A stretch of 7,951 nucleotides of DNA from Chitinophaga pinensis. GTDB lineage: Bacteria; Bacteroidota; Bacteroidia; Flavobacteriales_D; Crocinitomicaceae. The translations under genes and the position numbers were made by a program. Numbering within the stretch: position 1 is the first letter of the stretch; each line of letters starts with the position of its first letter. This document shows, piece after piece, positions 7,011 through 7,951 of the stretch. The notes below the pieces were generated by a model that saw only the letters and a list, made by a program, of their open reading frames with translations, did not search any database and was not told the DNA's origin. The stretch is from assembly GCA_945897765.1 (NCBI GenBank), contig CAMDGP010000093.1, positions 1-7,951 on the forward strand. Reading direction: 5' to 3'.

Positions 7011-7951
7011 TTACTTCTGTCTTTGATAATACAAGCGTTTTTCTAGCTCTGATTCGCTAAAAACTGGCGGACAAAGTTCATCTGGTGTCGTACAAAAAGG
7101 TATATCCTTTACTTCGTATAATTTTTTAAATGTTGTTTGTAACGCAGCAAGGCCATATTGACCAAAAACAGTGTGTCCGCCCTCATACATTTGCTCTTGG
7201 TATTCTTCAAATGTTGTAATGTAGCCCGAATACGAATTGGCATAAGGACACAAAATAACTTCTCTCTTTCCTTCCTGAGCATATAAATCTTCGATGCCTT
7301 TTTTCAATCTACGACCAGCTGTTGTGGTAATTTCAAATGGAATACTTACTAAAACGATATTGCCAATTTCGACAAATTGAACAGGCAATATTTGTGGCGA
7401 CCAAGCTTGTTCTTCCAAGGCATTACGTTTAGCATATAATTTAAAAGTTGCAATTGTAGGGTCTACAAAATTCGGTATAGGTATTTTCTTCACGTCTTTT
7501 GCTCCCAGTAAACGTTTGTTACCTGTTTCTAATGCAATTGCTTTTGGACCTTGTGCTTCGTATTTCTCGATTATTTTTTGAGATGCTTCGTTGTGTTTAA
7601 TGCGTGCTTTTGCCAATTCGAAAGCTTTATATAGTCGAATCCAAACTTTTGCAAATTTCACAACGGTTTTTGGTGCTGCCGGACCATCCATTAAAGCACC
7701 ACCCAACATATCCATTCCAATACATGAGGGGCTCGTTTTTTTAGCGTCAGAAGTATGTGTATAAAGTGTATCAATCAATAAGTTGGAAAAATCGAAATAA
7801 CGCAAAGCGCAGTGTATTTTACTTTCAGAGACAAAGTGTTGATTTTCAGATCCAATTAATTCTAAAGCCTTTTTAAATTGCAACTCTCCGTTATACTTTG
7901 CGCTTTCTACATCATCAGTAAATTTCCCTTCCCAATAGCCTCTTTGCCAAT
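7011..7951 (-). CDS. Neutral/alkaline ceramidase-family protein (5' end missing)
   Basis: Neutral ceramidases are zinc amidases that split ceramide into sphingosine and a fatty acid. The frame is open from the right edge (first whole codon at 7949) to TAA at 7011-7013, giving 312 C-terminal residues. The true start and the N-terminal zinc-binding histidines are outside. An in-frame TTG at 7883 is only an internal Leu codon. Family marks in the partial numbering: LPVQFVEIGNIVLVSIPFE then ITTTAGRRL (Glu206), and NSYSGYITTFEEYQEQMYEGG (from Asn238 on, with Tyr243). Glu206 and Tyr243 are 37 residues apart, the same distance as zinc ligands Glu411 and Tyr448 of the Pseudomonas aeruginosa enzyme. 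The protein ends about 60 residues after that tyrosine, so it lacks the C-terminal immunoglobulin-like domain of the longer bacterial and animal enzymes. Substrate is unproven; related amidase activity on other lipids is possible. Secretion cannot be judged. Confidence 0.88.
   Translation of the reverse strand, partial: WQRGYWEGKFTDDVESAKYNGELQFKKALELIGSENQHFVSESKIHCALRYFDFSNLLIDTLYTHTSDAKKTSPSCIGMDMLGGALMDGPAAPKTVVKFAKVWIRLYKAFELAKARIKHNEASQKIIEKYEAQGPKAIALETGNKRLLGAKDVKKIPIPNFVDPTIATFKLYAKRNALEEQAWSPQILPVQFVEIGNIVLVSIPFEITTTAGRRLKKGIEDLYAQEGKREVILCPYANSYSGYITTFEEYQEQMYEGGHTVFGQYGLAALQTTFKKLYEVKDIPFCTTPDELCPPVFSESELEKRLYYQRQK

Noticed and set aside
7011..7883. Reading the ceramidase as a complete 290-residue protein starting at TTG 7883
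   Set aside because: The frame stays open to the window edge, and the family needs an upstream N-terminal part with zinc-binding histidines.
1..7951. A novel defence, mobile or biosynthetic system
   Set aside because: All coding space is explained by known families (RND efflux with TetR, DbpA helicase, ceramidase); no integrase, transposase, repeat array or unknown multi-gene cluster is visible.

Overview
The window looks like an ordinary stretch of a Bacteroidota chromosome, most plausibly Flavobacteriales or a relative. The grounds are low GC, A/T-rich leaders with no Shine-Dalgarno sequence, and two boxes matching the Bacteroidota -7 promoter consensus TAnnTTTG. The protein types fit too. 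The taxon is an inference from style, not from a marker gene.

Layout. Positions 1-5535 on the minus strand hold a four-gene RND drug-efflux operon, read right to left: a TetR-family repressor (4921-5535), a TolC-type outer-membrane channel (3608-4921), a periplasmic adaptor (2542-3600) and an AcrB-type inner-membrane pump (start at 2534). The pump runs off the left edge after 844 uninterrupted codons, so about 200 C-terminal residues are missing. The junctions are tight: repressor and channel overlap by one base (TAATG), and the next two gaps are 7 nt each. Together the three structural proteins would form a tripartite pump spanning both membranes, controlled by the repressor encoded first in its own transcript.

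A 112-bp divergent intergenic region (5536-5647) follows. It contains a 48-bp nested inverted repeat built from four TTAAACA half-sites, the probable operator of the TetR protein. It also has a -7 box for each flanking gene, both very close to the start codon.

On the plus strand, 5648-6967 encodes a DbpA-like DEAD-box RNA helicase with a C-terminal DbpA RNA-binding domain and a DEYD variant of motif II. It converges, with a 43-bp gap, on a minus-strand neutral-ceramidase-family protein (7011-7951). That gene is open at the right edge, so its N-terminus is missing, and it ends right after the catalytic domain.

I found no tRNA, rRNA, CRISPR array, insertion sequence or phage gene, and no stretch over 300 bp without a gene. 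I see no previously undescribed multi-gene system. The most informative non-coding signal is the bipartite operator.
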